Source: Cristatella mucedo
Lineage: Eukaryota > Bryozoa > Phylactolaemata > Cristatellidae
Direction: 5' to 3'
Length of the DNA: 64,000 nt
Assembly (NCBI GenBank): GCA_009760855.2
Contig: WPIO01000051.1
Span: 92,001-156,000, forward strand
The first letter of the stretch is position 1, and each line of letters opens with the position of its first letter. This document shows positions 63,187 to 64,000 of this stretch, piece after piece. The position numbers were made by a program, and so were the translations under genes. The notes below the pieces were generated by a model. It had not been told where the DNA came from and did no database searches. It was given only the letters and a program-made list of their open reading frames with translations.

Positions 63187-64000
63187 GCGAAATAATAATA
63201 ATAGTAATGCAATTGATAAAGCGCCCTCAGAGAACTCAATCTCTTTCTAGGAGCTTTAAATTTGCTGCAAAGGGAAACGCGATTGAATGGTGAGTAATAT
63301 CATGCTTGATAAACAACATGAATAACATGGTTAGAGGTGACGTGAACAGGATCAGCATGCAAGTGTGGTTAGTGGCAGCATGCACTGCTCCAGCACTCAT
63401 GTGCACATGAACAACGAATTTCAGGGACCCTCTAAATGCTGTCCTAAATAGGTGTGTTTTTAAGTTCTTTTTAAATGTGGTCAAGTCAGGGGATGCTGTG
63501 ACGCAAGTCGGGAGTGATTTCCCGGCTTTGGGAGTATGCGAACAAAATGCACGGTCTCCAAAAAGGATTTGAGGTTTGTACGAGGTATTAGGTAAACTGT
63601 TTGATTCCGAAAAGTGGGTGGTACGATGCTTGGCCTGGCGGGGAGTAGATCTGAGAGATAGGTTGGAGCAAAAGAAGGAAGTTACCTAAAAGTGAGCAAA
63701 AAATCCTTGAAGTCGATGCGTTGCTTGACTGGTAGCCAGTGCAGGTCGGCGAGAAGTGGTGTGACGTGGCAACTGCGAGGCTCACGACAGACATGCCTAG
63801 CTGCAGAGTTTCGCACCAGCTGCTCGCGCCTGATTGCACACGCCGGTAGGCCAGCAAGCTCTGGAAGAGATTCCACCGATTCATGGACCAGCAGCTTGAC
63901 TACGTCATCCTTATCTAAGCACGCCCTAATAAGTTTTGCATTGCTATACAGGTGAAAGTAGGTTTTGTTTTATAGAGGAACTGTGCACCCAGATTCAGTG
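63187..64000 (-). mobile_element. LINE copy running off the window
   Basis: Minus strand; tail AATAATAATAATAGTAATGC, stem-loop, 3' UTR, then a C-terminal frame with shifts. It continues past 64000 toward the reverse-transcriptase domain. Confidence 0.88.

Overview
This window looks like nuclear DNA of an invertebrate animal. Evidence: spliced genes with GT..AG introns, Jockey/CR1-L2-type non-LTR retrotransposons (LINEs), tRNA-derived SINEs, long GA, CA, CAG and GGC microsatellites, a minisatellite, and long stretches without genes. The one confidently identified gene is a muscle troponin I whose inhibitory and C-terminal region looks protostome-like, and whose Arg/Glu/Gln-rich N-terminal extension resembles that of molluscan troponin I. 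A lophotrochozoan is my best guess; the species cannot be named from sequence alone.

Layout. 1-12 kb is very GC- and CpG-rich. It holds one convincing coding exon on the minus strand (3359-3517), a charged exon starting with ATG that resembles the N-terminus of troponin T, plus palindromes and a 34-copy GGC array. 12-25 kb is AT-richer and mostly non-coding: an old, nearly full-length LINE (about 13.2-16.3 kb), a 25-copy 35-bp minisatellite (17.47-18.34 kb), a truncated LINE and SINE pieces. 25.7-34.4 kb, minus strand, is the troponin I gene. I reconstruct eleven coding exons whose phases and lengths fit together into 376 codons, from the ATG at 34369 to a donor at 25771; the last exon is not certain. 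A LINE with a visible target-site duplication sits in its first coding intron. 34.4-40.4 kb is GC-rich and carries hairpins, 39 uninterrupted CAGs, a GGC array inside an inverted repeat, and a 12-bp minisatellite.

40.4-64 kb is a repeat-dominated domain with at least eight copies of one LINE family, one nested inside another and nearly identical to a third copy 6 kb away in the opposite orientation. It also has a 2.4-kb foldback structure made of a degenerate ~170-bp repeat (43.2-45.6 kb), SINEs of two families, CA/TA/GA microsatellites, and a possible first coding exon of an unrecognised one-pass membrane protein (53604-53879).

How the parts relate. Troponin I and the putative troponin T would lie head to tail with troponin I upstream, the same order and orientation as the vertebrate TNNI-TNNT pairs. 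SINE family 1 ends in the same stem-loop as the LINE family, so it was probably mobilised by LINE enzymes. Nothing here looks like a bacterial operon, CRISPR or prophage system.
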